From: Sordaria brevicollis
Taxonomy: Eukaryota > Ascomycota > Sordariomycetes > Sordariales > Sordariaceae
Assembly: GCA_033439795.1 (NCBI GenBank)
Contig: JAUTDP010000004.1
Span: 4,154,001-4,218,000 of the forward strand
Reading direction: 5' to 3'
Length of the DNA stretch: 64,000 bases
This document shows, one piece after another, positions 1-12,461 of the stretch. The position numbers and the translations under genes are program-made. Position 1 is the first letter of the stretch; each line of letters starts with the position of its first letter. The notes beneath the pieces were generated by a model. It ran no database searches. It was not told the DNA's origin and saw only the letters and a program-made list of their open reading frames with translations.

Positions 1-270
1 GGGTATTTAGACCGGAGGGTGGTGGAGACCATGCGCTCGACTGCTTGGTCGGTTTCGGTGACGATGTCGGCGGCTGTTGGGTGAGAGAAAAGGGGTTGTT
101 AGTATGAGGTGCTGGGAAAGACTAGGAGGAAGAAGCAGGCAGAGCTACTAACAGTTCATCTTGGAACCCTTGTCAATGTTGTTCGGGTTGGCGGCGAGAA
201 TCATGCGGCCGGCCTCGAAGGCGACCTCCACGAGGGTATCGTGAATCTCTTGGAGGTTGATGTCGGACAT
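1..270 (-). CDS. inositol monophosphatase family protein (5' part only)
   Basis: The reading begins MSDINLQEIHDTLVEVAFEAG at 270 and runs off the left edge. Exon 1 is 270-153, a 79-nt intron is 152-74 (donor GTTAGT, acceptor CAACAG), and exon 2 is 73-1. Splicing joins ...KMN to SADIVTETDQAVE. The 'vD(I/L)VTETDqavE' stretch is the conserved N-terminal motif of inositol-1-monophosphatases, Mg-dependent enzymes that hydrolyse myo-inositol phosphate to free inositol. The catalytic metal-site motifs (GTTNF and WDxAAG types) lie outside the window. A related role in quinate metabolism (QutG/qa-x type) is also possible. The ATG at 270 is the first one in frame. Confidence 0.8.
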
Positions 271-1295
271 GGCAATGTTGTTTTTGGGAGCTATTAGATA
301 TTCAAAGGTATGATTGTACAGTAACGAGACAAGAGTGAGAACAATGGCGTCTAAAGGTGCTTTTGTACAAAGGTGAACAGCCGTCTCTACAGTTGGTGGA
401 GAGACCTTTTAGATTGAAATGGTATATTGGGAAAAAGAAAGAGAACCTTGTTGGTTGAAAGCTAAAAGAACTCGGGGTACATAAGCTTGGAGATGACATG
501 CGCGGGGGAGGTGGAGAGCTGCAGAGCTTCCATGTCATTTTTGGTCCGTCCCGTCAGGGGCTCGGCCAGCTCGGCGAAGGTGGGGCGGGATGCGGCCGAA
601 GTGGGGTCTTAAACATGCTCTCTTTTCGGTTTCATCCCATCATCCGATGTCCCAGAAGAGAGACACTGGACGGCCGCAAGGTTGGTAACACGTGTGAGGC
701 ATTGCCGGGATGGAAGGGTATGATGGGTTGTGATGGATCACTGAGGGCGTCATATGCGTTCCTTCTTTGATTCTGGAACTGTCATGTTGGAATGCAGGGT
801 GTGCCGCTCGGTTTTTGTATGAGAACCCGGTTGGTCGTCGTTGAAGAACATTGCTCCAGGTCCCTGACCGGCCATGGGTTCCAGCATTGGCGTGTTGGGT
901 GCTCTCTCAGCCGTTGATCGGTCTTGAAGACTGGTGTGTCGTTTCTCGTATAGCTTCTCTCATTTTCAGATAACTCTTCGGAAGTAATCGAACACATAAA
1001 TAGAAAAAGAGCCGTGTCCCAACTCCCGACCTGCCACCCATCCCAGAAATGTTGAACCGCCCAAATCCAAATGTCGCCCTTGGAGCCTTTTGGAACAATA
1101 TCCACCCACAGCTGCATCAACAGCTTTTACTCAAAAGACATGACCCTTTGATTAAGTATGTAGCCGCGCCTAGAACACCCTATTACACCATTCATCGTGC
1201 TTTTTGTGACAATTGGATACCCAAGGGTTCCTCTTTTTTTTTTCATCCACTTTGTTGTGTGACAGACAGAATCCATCATTGAAGCCATTGCCACC
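271..1295. other. intergenic, no gene seen
   Basis: This is the upstream region of the inositol monophosphatase and the 3' side of the membrane-protein gene. The short reading frames here overlap on both strands and resemble no protein family. I see no RNA gene. Confidence 0.5.
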
Positions 1296-2134
1296 TTATA
1301 CGTCCTCCCTGAAGATTGACCTCCTCTCCGCTGGGCTCTCAGGCTCGCCATCCTTATGACCAGTCGGCTTTGAGGCACCGGTGCCCTCGATCGGACGGGG
1401 GCTGACTCCTCTCATGCTAACGTTGCTATCGGCGGCGGCGTCATCGAATGGGTTTTGGGAGGCTGGCGCACTCAATCCCTTGTTCGCAGTCGGGCCAGGA
1501 GAACGGCTCCTCCTTCTGCCTCTATCCTCATCGGGGTCCGCGAAAGGGTTGCTGGCGCCAGACTGGGCAGGGGTCGGGTCGGTAGGGAGATTCATCTGGT
1601 AGCTGCTTCCTCCGTAGCTGGTATCATCGCCGAGGTTGTTGTGTCGAGGGGGCTGCATCTCCGTCTCCTCGTAGTATGTCGGTCCGTAGCCATCGGCCTC
1701 ATGCCCAACGCGCGCATCCCATGCCTCATCCGGGTCGAGAGGTCCGAAACCGCGGCTCCGAGCAGCGTTGGCGTTAGCACCAGAGGGCTCGTAGGCGCCG
1801 GCCGCAGTGCGATTGTTGTTCTTCTTGAACTTGCCGAACCATCCCTTAATGCCGCCGGAAGAGGAAGATGTATTGTTGGAGTAGGGGAGCGAGCTTGAAC
1901 GGTCGGGCCAGAAAGGGATGTACGAGGTAATTGGTGGTGGTGGGAGCTGGGAACACATTGTTAGTCAAGTTTCGGGAAATGAGCATTGTGGAATGATGGA
2001 AACAGGCGAGGTTCAAGTGACGAATGACATACTCCCAGACGTGTAGCTTGGACGCGTGTGATTAGGATGTAAAAGATGGCGGCAGCCACCACTGCGAGAA
2101 AGACGCAGAGGATAATGACGCTGGCTGGCCCCAT
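1296..2134 (-). CDS. single-pass membrane protein with NPF motifs, function unknown
   Basis: Exon 1 is 2134-2033, the intron is 2032-1947 (donor GTATGT, acceptor CCCAG), and exon 2 is 1946-1296, giving 250 residues. Residues 3-26 form one hydrophobic helix (SVIILCVFLAVVAAAIFYIL) right after the start. It is followed by basic RVQATRLG and then LPPPP joined across the splice site. The short N-terminus, helix and RLGLPPP block match a type of small ascomycete membrane protein that I know only as uncharacterised. The rest is hydrophilic and low in complexity. It holds two NPF tripeptides (SNPFADPDED and QNPFDD), which in other proteins bind EH domains in endocytic sorting; that role here is inference. 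An RRRSRSPGP patch could be phosphorylated. Confidence 0.75.
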
Positions 2135-3351
2135 GGTGAAGGTTGACCTGGGTGGCTCAATTCCTTATTCCAGTGGTCGATGGTTGAATAAGAGGAAGAA
2201 GCGGGCGGAACGGGCGGATCAAGAGCAAGAGGAAGTCAACGAAGTCGTTTGTGATCCTCCGCTCGCATCTGTCGTGGGTGAGGTTTTCGAAAAAATCGAT
2301 TTTTTTGCGATCGCTCGTTTGACAGGTTTGGTGTGTGATTGTGGATAAAACCGAACCGTCGTAAAAGAGAGGCTGGCGCAATGGAAACCGGGAAGAAGGC
2401 AGCCGTTTCGTGGAGTTCGCACGACGGTTAGGTTCCGGGGCGTGGAGTACAGACTGACAGCCCAGGTACCTGAATCTGAAGGTACTGTCGGGGATTGGAT
2501 GATGGATGTACTTGGTAACACGAAGAGAGGGAGAAAGAGAAAAGAGGCTTTATTGTGTGTACTCTGCTGCGGGTGATGCGGATTCCGGACCGGTAGGAGG
2601 AGAACAGCGAATGGTGGGTGTGGAGGAGGGTGGTGGAAGTCGAAAGCTCCGCGACCACCGAACTGAAAGAAGAGAAAGGCACTGCGTCAGCGGGGCTTCC
2701 ATGTCAACGACCGGTGGGCGAGCGGGACCTGACTTTCTGAGCCAAGACGACCGGGATTGAGTGGCCGCAAACATCCAGATCCGCCAAGCCTGCCGATTGG
2801 GATCCACTGTTAGTGACAAGCTTTGGCGGGTGCCTGTCGCCCTAACCCTGCTCAGGTACAAGTCGTGCTTGGCATTTCAACTTGCGACTTTTTGTTTCTC
2901 TTTTTTGTCACATCACGAGTGAACCACTTGCTCACAACTCTGCTGTGTTAGGGTTTTTCTTTTCTCTTGCTACCTGAGTACTATCAAACACTTCCTGGTT
3001 TGCCAGAGAAAACCGGTTAAATTTGTTTCGAACTGGTTCAGAGCTCGGCATAGGTAGGTGTAGGATTTAACAGAAGCCATGTCGTGAGCTCAAAGTGGAG
3101 AGTTGTGAGGATTCTTATTCCGTATCATCCGTCGAGCCGTTCTAGGTCCGGGACTACGCGAGTTCACCATAGGGCATCCCGGGTAAAAGAGGACTATGTA
3201 TATGTACAAAGACCTCAAGACGCGAGGCGAAGAAGCGAGTCTCGACCGCAGCGTGGCTACGAAGAGAGTTTAGCAAGCCTAAGTTACTGACAAACGGAGC
3301 TGTTGGCAACAGTCACTGAACATCAAGTTGTTTTAAGAGCCCTGGGACGAA
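2135..3351. promoter_or_regulatory. divergent intergenic region
   Basis: The region separates the minus-strand membrane-protein gene from the plus-strand small gene. It has CT-rich stretches typical of filamentous fungal promoters on both sides. I see no supported coding sequence; the short frames at 2157-2861 overlap one another on both strands. Confidence 0.4.
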
Positions 3352-3872
3352 ATGCCTGCAGTGAGTTTGACCCTCAAGCCCTTCGGCCCTCACTAACCTA
3401 ACCCTGATGATATCAGAGTTCCCGCGCCACGGGCAAGTACGCCCGTACTATAAGCCAACTCCTTAGCGAACCTAAAGTGACCAAGCCGAAGAGAAAGAGA
3501 AACACTACCCATGATGCCATCATCGAGTCTATAAAAATCCTGGCCGACACCATCAGAGCTCAAGACAGAGCCGAACGGGAGTATCTAGCCACCGTTGCTA
3601 CCTCTAACGCTCAGCACCAAGCCAGGCACGATCGTGCACCATATCGTGGTACAGGCCCTGCTCATAAGCGAGAAGCCGAGGCGTTGAGCATATTCTATCG
3701 AGATGGCTGGGACAAAAAGGTTGACGATGACGTTGCTGAGTATGCCTTTCGTGAATGGGAAAGCTCATATGGAAAAGCATACCTGTTTGTCTTGAGGTCG
3801 GACGAGAGGCGGGCAGCTTACTTTGAAAGGCTGAAGAAGAAGATAGAGGCGGAGGATCGGGAGTTGGACTAG
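3352..3872 (+). CDS. small basic hypothetical protein
   Basis: The ATG at 3352 opens a 9-nt first exon (MPA, 3352-3360). A 56-nt intron follows at 3361-3416, with donor GTGAGT, branch-like CTAAC and acceptor ATATCAG. Exon 2 (3417-3872) stays open and gives 154 residues in all. I do not recognise the family. The first third is basic (KPKRKR), which could serve as a nuclear signal. The C-terminus is highly charged and probably helical, ending in KKKIEAEDRELD. The intron is the main support for a real gene. Without it the frame would have to start at a GTG at 3477. A lineage-specific or dubious gene remains possible. Confidence 0.5.
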
Positions 3873-4307
3873 AGGTGGTTGAATGATATTTATTGCTGAG
3901 GAACGATCAGGTGAGCTAACTCAATGTGCGAGTGAAGAGGTGTTTTTTATATTCCATGAACTTTACGGAGGATGATGAGATACCGTATATATAAATATAT
4001 ATTTTCATTCGCTTTTCACCGTCGGGCGGAGTCTACCACGGTACCGCAGCAATACCCTGTATGTTTCTGATGCAAGAGATGGTGATGAAGGACATACCGT
4101 AGCCAAAGAAAGTATCTTTTCACCGCTCCTGGGTCTCGACTTGCATCTCCCACTCCTCCCTGGGACACATCAAGGCAAAATATGCACAGACTGCAGACCT
4201 GGATTGAAACGAAATACAGTTCATTTTCTCTTTCGAAATCCTGGTCTTCTACCTTACGTGACCCAAAAGAGAACCCACAGCATTACATACCCTATAAAGA
4301 AGTCTAT
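3873..4307. other. convergent 3' spacer
   Basis: This spacer lies between two genes that end towards each other. It holds an AT-rich stretch near 3985-4010 that could supply 3'-end signals. No gene is seen. Confidence 0.4.
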
Positions 4308-6133
4308 CTAAACAAAACACTTCTCCCACTCCCCACCCCTCCTCGCAAACTCCATACTCTCCACAAACTTCTCCAACCCACACCTACCCTCTTCATCATC
4401 ATCACACCCATTCAACCTCATCACCCGATCATTAACCAATATCCTCACCAACTCTTTCTGAGCCTCATCACTATCAATCTTGCCATCCCCATCCGCATCA
4501 CAAACCATTTTCTCAAAGTACACCCTCCCAGCAAAGGGCACCGCCCAACTAACCTTGAACAAATCCCTTTCCTTCACCCCGTCATCACCTGTCTGGCCAT
4601 AGTTGGTCGGGATAGTGGTGTTATCCATCGGACTGATATGTTCGAATATCCGCAAAGCAGTCAGGATATTCATCATATCATTATCATGTGAAAAATCCGC
4701 ATACACCGTTCTATTTAACGGAAACGTTTTTTCGTCGCCATCAAGAGTAGAGTTGGTCGTCGTGTGGTCTACGACGGGAGTACGGGTTAAGCGGGCGATA
4801 AGTTCGTTGACGTACCCTACCCCCTGGGTGGCAGCTAGGGAATTACCGGGGCCGAAACCGTAGTATTTCCCCAGGGATTGGAGGTAATCGTAGATTGTCC
4901 AGTCGCTGGCAGTGAAAAGGGAGCAGAAGGGGGATAACTTGCCGCCTCCAGAAACGGAAGAGGTGGTGGTGAGGGATGAAAGGGGGTAGGCGACGGTGTC
5001 AAAGGGGCAGAGGTCCATTAGTGATAGGACGTCGGTGTTGGAGAGGGTGACGCCTTTGAAACCTTGAGCGTTGAGACGGGCGGTGATGGGTGGGAAGGTG
5101 GCGGCTATGAATTCTGCTTGGGCTAGGTCGCCGGTGGTGGAATCTTCAAAGGCGCGGCAGAGGCCGTGGTGCATGGTGTTGTTGGCTGTTGGCTCCTCAG
5201 AAATGATGACCATTTCTGGTCTTGGTAAGGAGGAAGGAGGGTTCTTGTCGGCTGAGAGGGCCGAGTAGAAGCCGGTGGTGAAGTTCTCGGCGGAGGCGAT
5301 GACACGTTCTTGGCCCGAGGCGCGTACAAAGGGGAGCGTGTCCGGGTCTTCTGTCTGGATGAGGGAAGAGTACCGCTGGTAGAACTTGATGCCGGAGTTG
5401 ACCATTTCTTGCTCGCCGAACGCGGTCAGGTGGTCTACGCCAAGTACATAGTCGTAGTTCTTGATGAACTGAAAGTCGGAACCGTACCAGGTGGCAGAGG
5501 TTTTGATCTTGGTGAGGACAGCGGAGATGGCGGCGGCTTTACCCGGGGTTGGGAAGCGGGCGCCGTGGCGGGAGAGAACTTGGGCGAAGGTGAGGCGACA
5601 GCCATCAGGAACGGCAGGGGAGATCTCTGATGGGACAGAGAAGAAGGGTGAGTATTGACCCCATGTGTGCGTTGTCTTCTGGTCGCATTGGTAACCAAGC
5701 TCCGGGCTGTCACAGGACACTGGCTGAGGGGAGAGTACACGTCTGGTGAAATATGTTTAGTATTTTAACATCGAGACAGGGGCAAAGGATGAACCCACAG
5801 AGAAGCAGCAGCCAGGTAGCTGAACAGTGGAATCATCAAGATGAGCATGATGAGTTTGACAAAGATCTTGTTAGGATCTCCCCATACCAACCGATAAAGC
5901 AAGCCCCTTGGTTTCCGTTGCTGAAGTTGACTTTCCTCGTCCAAGCTCTCGTTGTCTGCCGTTGACCCGTCGGGAAGCAATTGAGTCTGAATTCCTGAAG
6001 CCTCTCCTTCACCTGAAGCTTCGCCATTGTGACCGAGTGGCGAGTACTTATGCTTTGAACCCCTTCCCCCCCTCCTAAAAAGGGATGTAAATGCGGAGGC
6101 TTTCGACGTTCCGTTCATAGCCGGAGGATCCAT
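4308..6133 (-). CDS. phytase-like histidine acid phosphatase with N-terminal membrane anchor
   Basis: Exon 1 is 6133-5799, a 56-nt intron is 5798-5743 (donor GTGGGT, branch TACTAAAC, acceptor CACCAG), and exon 2 is 5742-4308, giving 589 residues. The catalytic core is histidine acid phosphatase. RHGARFPT at residues 170-177 carries the nucleophilic His171, and SHDNDMM holds the proton-donor pair His464-Asp465. The Cys-rich start (CDSPELGYQC) and the FTTGFYSALSADK region are typical of fungal 3-phytases, which release phosphate from inositol hexakisphosphate. Unlike secreted phytases of about 460 residues, this protein has about 90 hydrophilic residues followed by a hydrophobic helix at about 91-112. 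I therefore infer a type II membrane protein with its enzyme domain outside the cytosol. An in-frame ATG at 6160 would add nine residues. Confidence 0.85.
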
Positions 6134-7455
6134 GTTCGCTTCGGCGCAATGGTGAAGCAATTGTTCCCTTGTTTCCAGCCTTCACTTCTTATTACCCTCT
6201 CCCGTCAACACGTGTATTCCCGGATACCACTCTGCGCGGGTTCGTTCTCCTCAAGTGTGGTTATTGCCGGAAGGTGACTGCGTAAATGGATATATATCTA
6301 TACGATATCCCCTGCGAACACCTTGATGGCCAGCCAAACGGCTTTGGTCAATGCCGACGTCGTAGTTTCTTCGTGTGTGAAGTTTAGGCGCAGGGGTATT
6401 TCTTGACGCCGCCCATCATATATCGATGCAATAGGTATATCGTGCTTCAATGTTGGTCTTGATGATTCCACTCTGTCGGTTGGCCCCTGATTTCGGGCCG
6501 TGCCTAGAGCCTAGTGTCTCGAGCCAGCTGTGTCACGTCCCGGTCGCCATGAGTTGAGGTCCGTGAACCATTCACAAACGAGGCCAACCCAATTCGACAG
6601 ATGTTTGGCGGAAAGTTGTAAAGTCGAGTAGCAAAGAATGAGCGAGACATGCAACCTGAACAGAAGGATTCATGTCCCGTTACATATGTACAAGTATGAA
6701 GTCGAGCCTGCAACCACCACGTGCAGTGTGCTTCATGTCTTGGTTGGTTCGTCGGATGGTTGGGTGTTGGCCAAACTGCCGATCGCTTAGTCGTCTCAGC
6801 CTATAAGCGCACGGGCCAATGATTCAGGGGTCAGCTTCGGTGAGGACTGAGACCTCCAGCTGAGGGGAAACCGAGAAACAAGGTGAGGAGAGGTGAGGGA
6901 AGGTGAAATGAAGTCAATTGCGGTGCCGAGCATGCCAAGATGTTGGAGAGAGAGCCGTCGATTGCCAAGAAGCCAAGCTGTTGATCCCGTCGTCCCTTTC
7001 TTGGCTTGCGACCCTCCCACGCGGAGCCCCCGCAGTCCGACTGCAGGTCCCGATTCGAGATCCGTTAACCAAGCATTGAAGATGCCTTCGGACACTCGAA
7101 TCAATTGAGACTCGATGAGTTTATGAAGGGTCAAACAGTAGAAGTTCGTACTTTTCACAACTGGAAATACTGACTGTATCACTTTAGCCAGATCCTTTCG
7201 TTACCCCGCGGGCCTATCCATGGGGATTTCCCGAAGAGCTTCCCAATGCCCATCAAAACCATTGAACTTGGATCATCTTTCCATATATGTCCATCCATTG
7301 CAAGTATATACACCGAAATTCTCCCTTCTAAAGACCCATATCCACACTCCTTTTTAGCTTCCCTATATCCGTCACATATCCATATCATAATGTCATCAGA
7401 ATATCCCATATCCCAAACATCTCTCATCATGTAATCCCAACACCTCTACCCTCCT
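6134..7455. other. intergenic, no gene seen
   Basis: This is the upstream region of the phytase-like gene plus the 3' side of the transporter gene; both are on the minus strand. The short frames overlap on both strands and have no recognisable motif. Confidence 0.45.
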
Positions 7456-10400
7456 CTACCAAGTATCAGGCCCGAACCTCCCCCCCTCCGGGACCGTCTG
7501 ATACGCACAAGCCTGCCAATCACAACCCTGTTTATACACCTCCGTTCCCCACCAACTGAGCCCCTTGGTCACTCCCGGATAAATAAACCCAAAGAACACC
7601 ACCACAATACCAAACGCCAGACCCGAGTCTAGCGCCGCGCTGAGCGTCATTGTGTACTTGGCCCACCAGGCCTGTGCCCGGTTCTTGATCAGGTAGTTGA
7701 ACACGTAGCAAACGAGTGCCCAAACGGAAAAGTTCAGGCCTGTTGCGGGAGGGATCCAACCCAGTGAGCCGAAGAGAACGGGCAGGTTGATTTTCCGCAC
7801 GATACTATCCTTCTTCTTGCGCGCGTACAACCACAGCGGAATCGGTAAGACGGCGCCGACGGCAAACGCCCATACGAGCGGTCGGTAGGTTGCGTTGGGG
7901 CCAAAGAACTCGCCGGGACCGACGACGCCCCAGAGGATCGATCCGTTGAAGTGGACGCGGGCGATGGGGCATGTGAACCCGTTGAGGGCCTCTGGTGTGC
8001 AAAGGCCGGGGACGTACTTGAACATCCAGTTGAGGACGCCGATCTGGGTTAATGAAGACACGATGGTGGCTACCATCTGAACTGAGAAAAGAATCCGGGG
8101 CGGGATCTTCATGTAGTGGCCTAGCTTAAGATCGGCGGCGAACTTGATTCCCTGAGCTGACGATATGTAGCCGTAGGTCACGAATACCATGTTCGCGACG
8201 GGCCGGCCGGGGAAGACGGCGCCGGCGACGAGTTGACAGATCAAATAGATACTGCTGTGCTGGTTGGTGACAGCCATGATGATGCCTATGGGGATGAAGA
8301 GGATGCTGCAGATTCCGAGGGCGAGAAGCAAGCCATACCAAGGCAGGTGAACCGGATAGCTAATAAAGGTGTCAGATTCTCGTATTCGGATTGTTCAGGT
8401 TGGTTCCGACTTACTATTCAACAACAAAGATAGCGATGGCCAGCATCGACACGCAAGTCATGAGATACCACGACATCGGTGCATCCTTATACCTCCTCAT
8501 CAACCGGTTATGGACATCTTCCCTATTCATCATGTTTTCCACGTTTGAATTCGACCTACTAAAGCTTGATCCTCGACTCAGCCGACTCGTAGTCCGATGG
8601 AGCTCCTCGGTTGACTCTGCAACTGGTTCATATGAGCCCTTTGACTCTACGCCCTTTACCTCACCCAGAGTCTGTTTCCACTGAACCCAAATGTCTTTGC
8701 CGTGCCAGCATATGGTGTGTGTAAGTAGCGACGCAAGGCCAGCAAACTGAACGGCGTAGCCAAGGACGTAGGTGATGGGTAGAAAGACTCTGCTGTACTT
8801 CGAGTAGGCTTCTCGATCGAAGAGAAAATCCTTCGTAAGGACCTTGCTGACATCGTAAACCTGACCCGTGTTGTCGAAAACAGCTGCGGATAGTATCGGC
8901 ATGTATGAAGAGTAGAACCAGTTGCCGTAGTACGCGATGGGTGCAATGATCCACATAACCACGACAAGACCGCCAACCACGTTCATGGCTGCCCAGAAAG
9001 GGGTTAGGAGGGGTGATCCGATATAGGCGACTTGGGCCCAGTCGAATGTCATGGGGAACAATCCCAAGCCTGACACGACACCAAAGAGGTTGGCAACAAC
9101 GACGTTCTTGGGCGCAAACCAGGTGATGACGTTGAAATAGCTCAATGCGGGGAACAAGAGGCCGGGTCCAAAGTAGAAGAGGAAGCCGGCGAGGAACACA
9201 ACCATAAAGAACTTCCACCTGGTGATCCTCCACCCATTCGCCACATGGTTTTCCTGTTTATGCATGGTGGTAAACATGGAGGCAGACATGAGGGTACCGG
9301 GCCATATCATGCCACTTGGGCGGACAAGGAATCCTCGTGTGAGTCCGGCAAAAGTGTAGCCCATGATTTGTGTCGAGAGGGTGAGAAGAATCTGGTAAAG
9401 TATCGGCGCCTCCTGCTTGTAGAATTGAGTTTGTTCCACGATGACATCCGTCGCAAAGGCGAAACCGAACGAGACATTGCTGCTGACATAGACGCAGCTG
9501 TGTTCCTTCTCGTTCCAGCGACCTTGGGCTAACCAAAGTCGCAACCGGTCCAGCTTGCTTCTCTTCTCCCAAGGAACAAAAACGCGTGGCTGTTCATCGG
9601 TCGGGCTGTGAATCGGCGTGTTGTAGTTGTTGGTCCGAGTTCCGTCCACATACTCCTCCGGAGGGTCGTCCGCTCGTTTCAGAAGAAAGTCCCACATGAG
9701 ACCGAGTGGGTGTGTTAGTAATAAGGCAATGACAGGCGTAATGGCAACGCTAGGGTATCTCAACGAAAAGAACAAGTTGGTGGAAGATCCGAGGAAAGAA
9801 AATAGCACGGCCAGCGTCCACATCCGCGGAGTGTTGATGGAAAGTGTTGTGTCGTCGGTGGACGCAACCGCAGCTCGAACCTGGGCGTAGGGAGAGTCAT
9901 CTGCTGGTTCCTGCTCGGTTTCATCGCCTTCCCAAGCTTCATCAGAATGGCTCAGCAGAGAGAGCTCTTCCACACTTTGCCCTATGTCATCCGGATCGAT
10001 ATCGTTGACCAGTGGTACCTCTGTCCCAAATCGACCTTCGATTCCTCGCATCGTCATCGAGCCACCCCATTCCCCCGATTTCCGCAACGACAGGGAAACT
10101 TTCGTGGATGATCTTCCCACGGATGCATCGCGACTACCTCCGGTTGAGCGACTGCGGGTTGAATCATAGCCAGACCTTCGCCGCGCACCTCGTTCCGAAC
10201 CGGATTCGGCGCGTACGGATGCTTCGCCCCCGGCCCCTTCGGCTTGTTGCCCAAGTGCCTGAGCAGAGGATATGGCTCCGTAGGAGGGACTTTTACGCCC
10301 TGGCGCTACGGAGAGAAGAGAAGGTTGCCTCCTGGTCATGGATTCTTCAGATATGGGTTCGCTCGGTATGCTATCGTCGTCGCTATCTGTGTTGTCGCCA

Positions 10401-10723
10401 CCCGTCTCCTTGTGTAAGTGAAGTTGGTCGAGTATTCCATGGGCATTGGCAGGCAGAGTCTGGACGGGCACGTCCCGCCCAGGCAACGTATTCACGCGTT
10501 CTTGGTCTCGTGTGGATTCCTCAACAGGTAAATCTTCAAAGTCTGAAGAGTGCGAGGAGGTTGGCGTCGGCTGCCCTCGGGTAGTGGTTGACGAACTGGT
10601 GCTGGCCGCCGGGCCGACAGTCTGATGTAGCAGAGGGCGAAGCGGGAAGCTTGGATGATGATCGGAAGCACCCAAGAAAGGTATGTCTGGAGAAGAACTT
10701 CTTCGATCTCGGTCAGGCGTCAT
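7456..10723 (-). CDS. OPT family oligopeptide transporter
   Basis: Exon 1 is 10723-8415, a 55-nt intron is 8414-8360 (donor GTAAGT, acceptor TTATTAG), and exon 2 is 8359-7456, giving about 1,070 residues. The OPT family imports small peptides or metal chelates with protons across membranes. Family hallmarks include SPYAQVRAAV before the first helix, KIPPR near residue 854 and YTMTLSAALDSGLAF near the C-terminus, with many hydrophobic helices between. The first 290 or so residues are hydrophilic, rich in Ser, Arg and acidic residues, and look disordered, which makes the protein longer than the usual 800 or so. The frame is open upstream to a GTG at 10909, but 10723 is the first ATG. A start at the later MTRRQPSLLS methionine is possible. 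Confidence 0.88.
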
Positions 10724-11634
10724 ACGGAATCCAGTCTTTCCTGCCCGCCTGGGGCAAGATGCAGGAAACGAGTCAAATGGAACCAAAAACAACGAGGCTT
10801 TCACAAATCCGATACCCGGTGGGGGTTCCGCCAAAGTCCAATCCTTGTTGCGCCCAGTTGCCCTGATGGAGCCTGCCACAGAGCCGTTTCTGTTTCGCTC
10901 CGGTATCACTTTTGTAGATCCGTACGCAGTCTATCCTTGGGTTGCGACCGGAACGTGTTCCGCACCCTTCAACGTTCGAGTTCGAATTAACCGATAGTCC
11001 AAGCTGGTTGGCGAGGCGTATGCCGAGGGATCACGGCAACTGACGGGAGAAAAGACGAAGATAAGCGTACTCTATTTGGTGATAATCTGACAGTAGAACG
11101 AGTACCTGAGCAGAACGGGATCTAGATCATGATCGGAAAAGTGCTAAAGCCTGGGAGGGCGAGTCATGGTCATTGCGGGATTGCAATGGATGGACGGTCT
11201 CGAAGAGAGGAGACAAATGTTGGCGTCAAAGTTGCGTTTTCCATTTCTCCAAAAGATGGATGAAAAGCGAGTTGTTCAAGCGCTTGGATGAAGTCAAGTG
11301 GAAGTTGCCAAGAGATGGGATTTATCCTCCAGTTTGTAGCGGGGGAAGTTGCGGGATGGAAGCGAACACGACGGGATGACGCGCTAAAGTACAGCGCATC
11401 TGCACGCCCGCGGGCGGGTGAGAGATCCAATTTCAGGCACCCTGCTGGCCTGCCGTCATCGCCCGCATTTGGGGAAGTCGATCGGGGCGATAAGATAAGA
11501 TGAACTCACCTCCGACTCACACTCGAGGAAGCAGCTCTTTAACCGAAAGCGTCACACAGGCAGCTCGGGTTAGGTGCCTCCAGCTACCTCTAATTACCCG
11601 AGTAACTGGGCACGACATCTGAAATTACAAAACG
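10724..11634. promoter_or_regulatory. divergent intergenic region
   Basis: Shared upstream region of the OPT transporter (-) and the folate enzyme (+). A plus-strand frame overlaps the start of the transporter but is a shadow. No further gene is seen. Confidence 0.4.
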
Positions 11635-12461
11635 ATGAGTGGTATGGTCGAGGACACATTCGCAATGGCTTCTCTCAACGCGGCCAAGCAGCAGATTCGC
11701 TCTGCCATAAAGAACAAGCTCGGCGCCCTCTCTCACGAAGCCGTCAAGTCACAGAGTAAGCATGATTGCAGCAGATCGCCAAGTTACCTTACCATCATCA
11801 CAAGCTAAAACCGCGGTTTTCAGGCTCTGTCGTTTTCAGCACCCTCAGAAACTTCAAACCGTATGTGGAAGCCAAGCGAGTCAGCGTGTTTTTGTCGATG
11901 CCCACGGGTGAGATCCAGACGGACGGCATCGTCAGACATGCTTTAGAGTCCGGCAAGGAGGTCTTCATCCCGTACCTGCACAAGAACCCATTGGCCACAC
12001 CCAACCTTCCAGCCCGCGTCATGGACATGGTCCGCCTGAGAGACCTGCACGACTACGAGTCCCTCAAGCCAGACAGATGGGGCATTCCCAGCATCGACCC
12101 GGCCACCGTCCATGAGCGGCAGAGGGTGTTTGGGGGTCCCGACGCCCACCACTCCGACCAGACCCTACTCGACTTGATCCTCATGCCCGGCGTGGCCTTC
12201 GACATTGACCCGGAGACGGGTGCCATTCGCCGACTCGGCCACGGCAAGGGCTTTTACGACTACTTCATCAACCGGCACAACCAAAAGTCCGTCGAGCTGG
12301 GGAAGCAGGAAACCCCTGTATTGCTTTATGGCTTAGCGCTGTCTGAGCAGTTTCTATCCTCTCCGTCCGAGGGGTCGGTACCTGTTGGTCCCTTCGATCA
12401 ACCTCTGGACGGCCTGATACTCGGGAATGGCGAGATTAAGAGCCCTCCTGCACCAAAATAG
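11635..12461 (+). CDS. fau1: 5-formyltetrahydrofolate cyclo-ligase
   Basis: Exon 1 is 11635-11755 (MSGMVEDTFAMASLNAAKQQ at the start), the intron is 11756-11823 (donor GTAAGC, acceptor TTTTCAG), and exon 2 is 11824-12461, giving 252 residues. The enzyme uses ATP to turn 5-formyl-THF into 5,10-methenyl-THF, recovering a storage or inhibitory folate for one-carbon metabolism. Conserved parts are the early KQQIRSAIKNKL helix, VSVFLSMPTGEI, LILMPGVAFD and the nucleotide-binding loop RLGHGKGFYDYF. The Met at residue 11 (MASLNAAK) could be the true start, as the family usually begins close to it. Confidence 0.9.
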
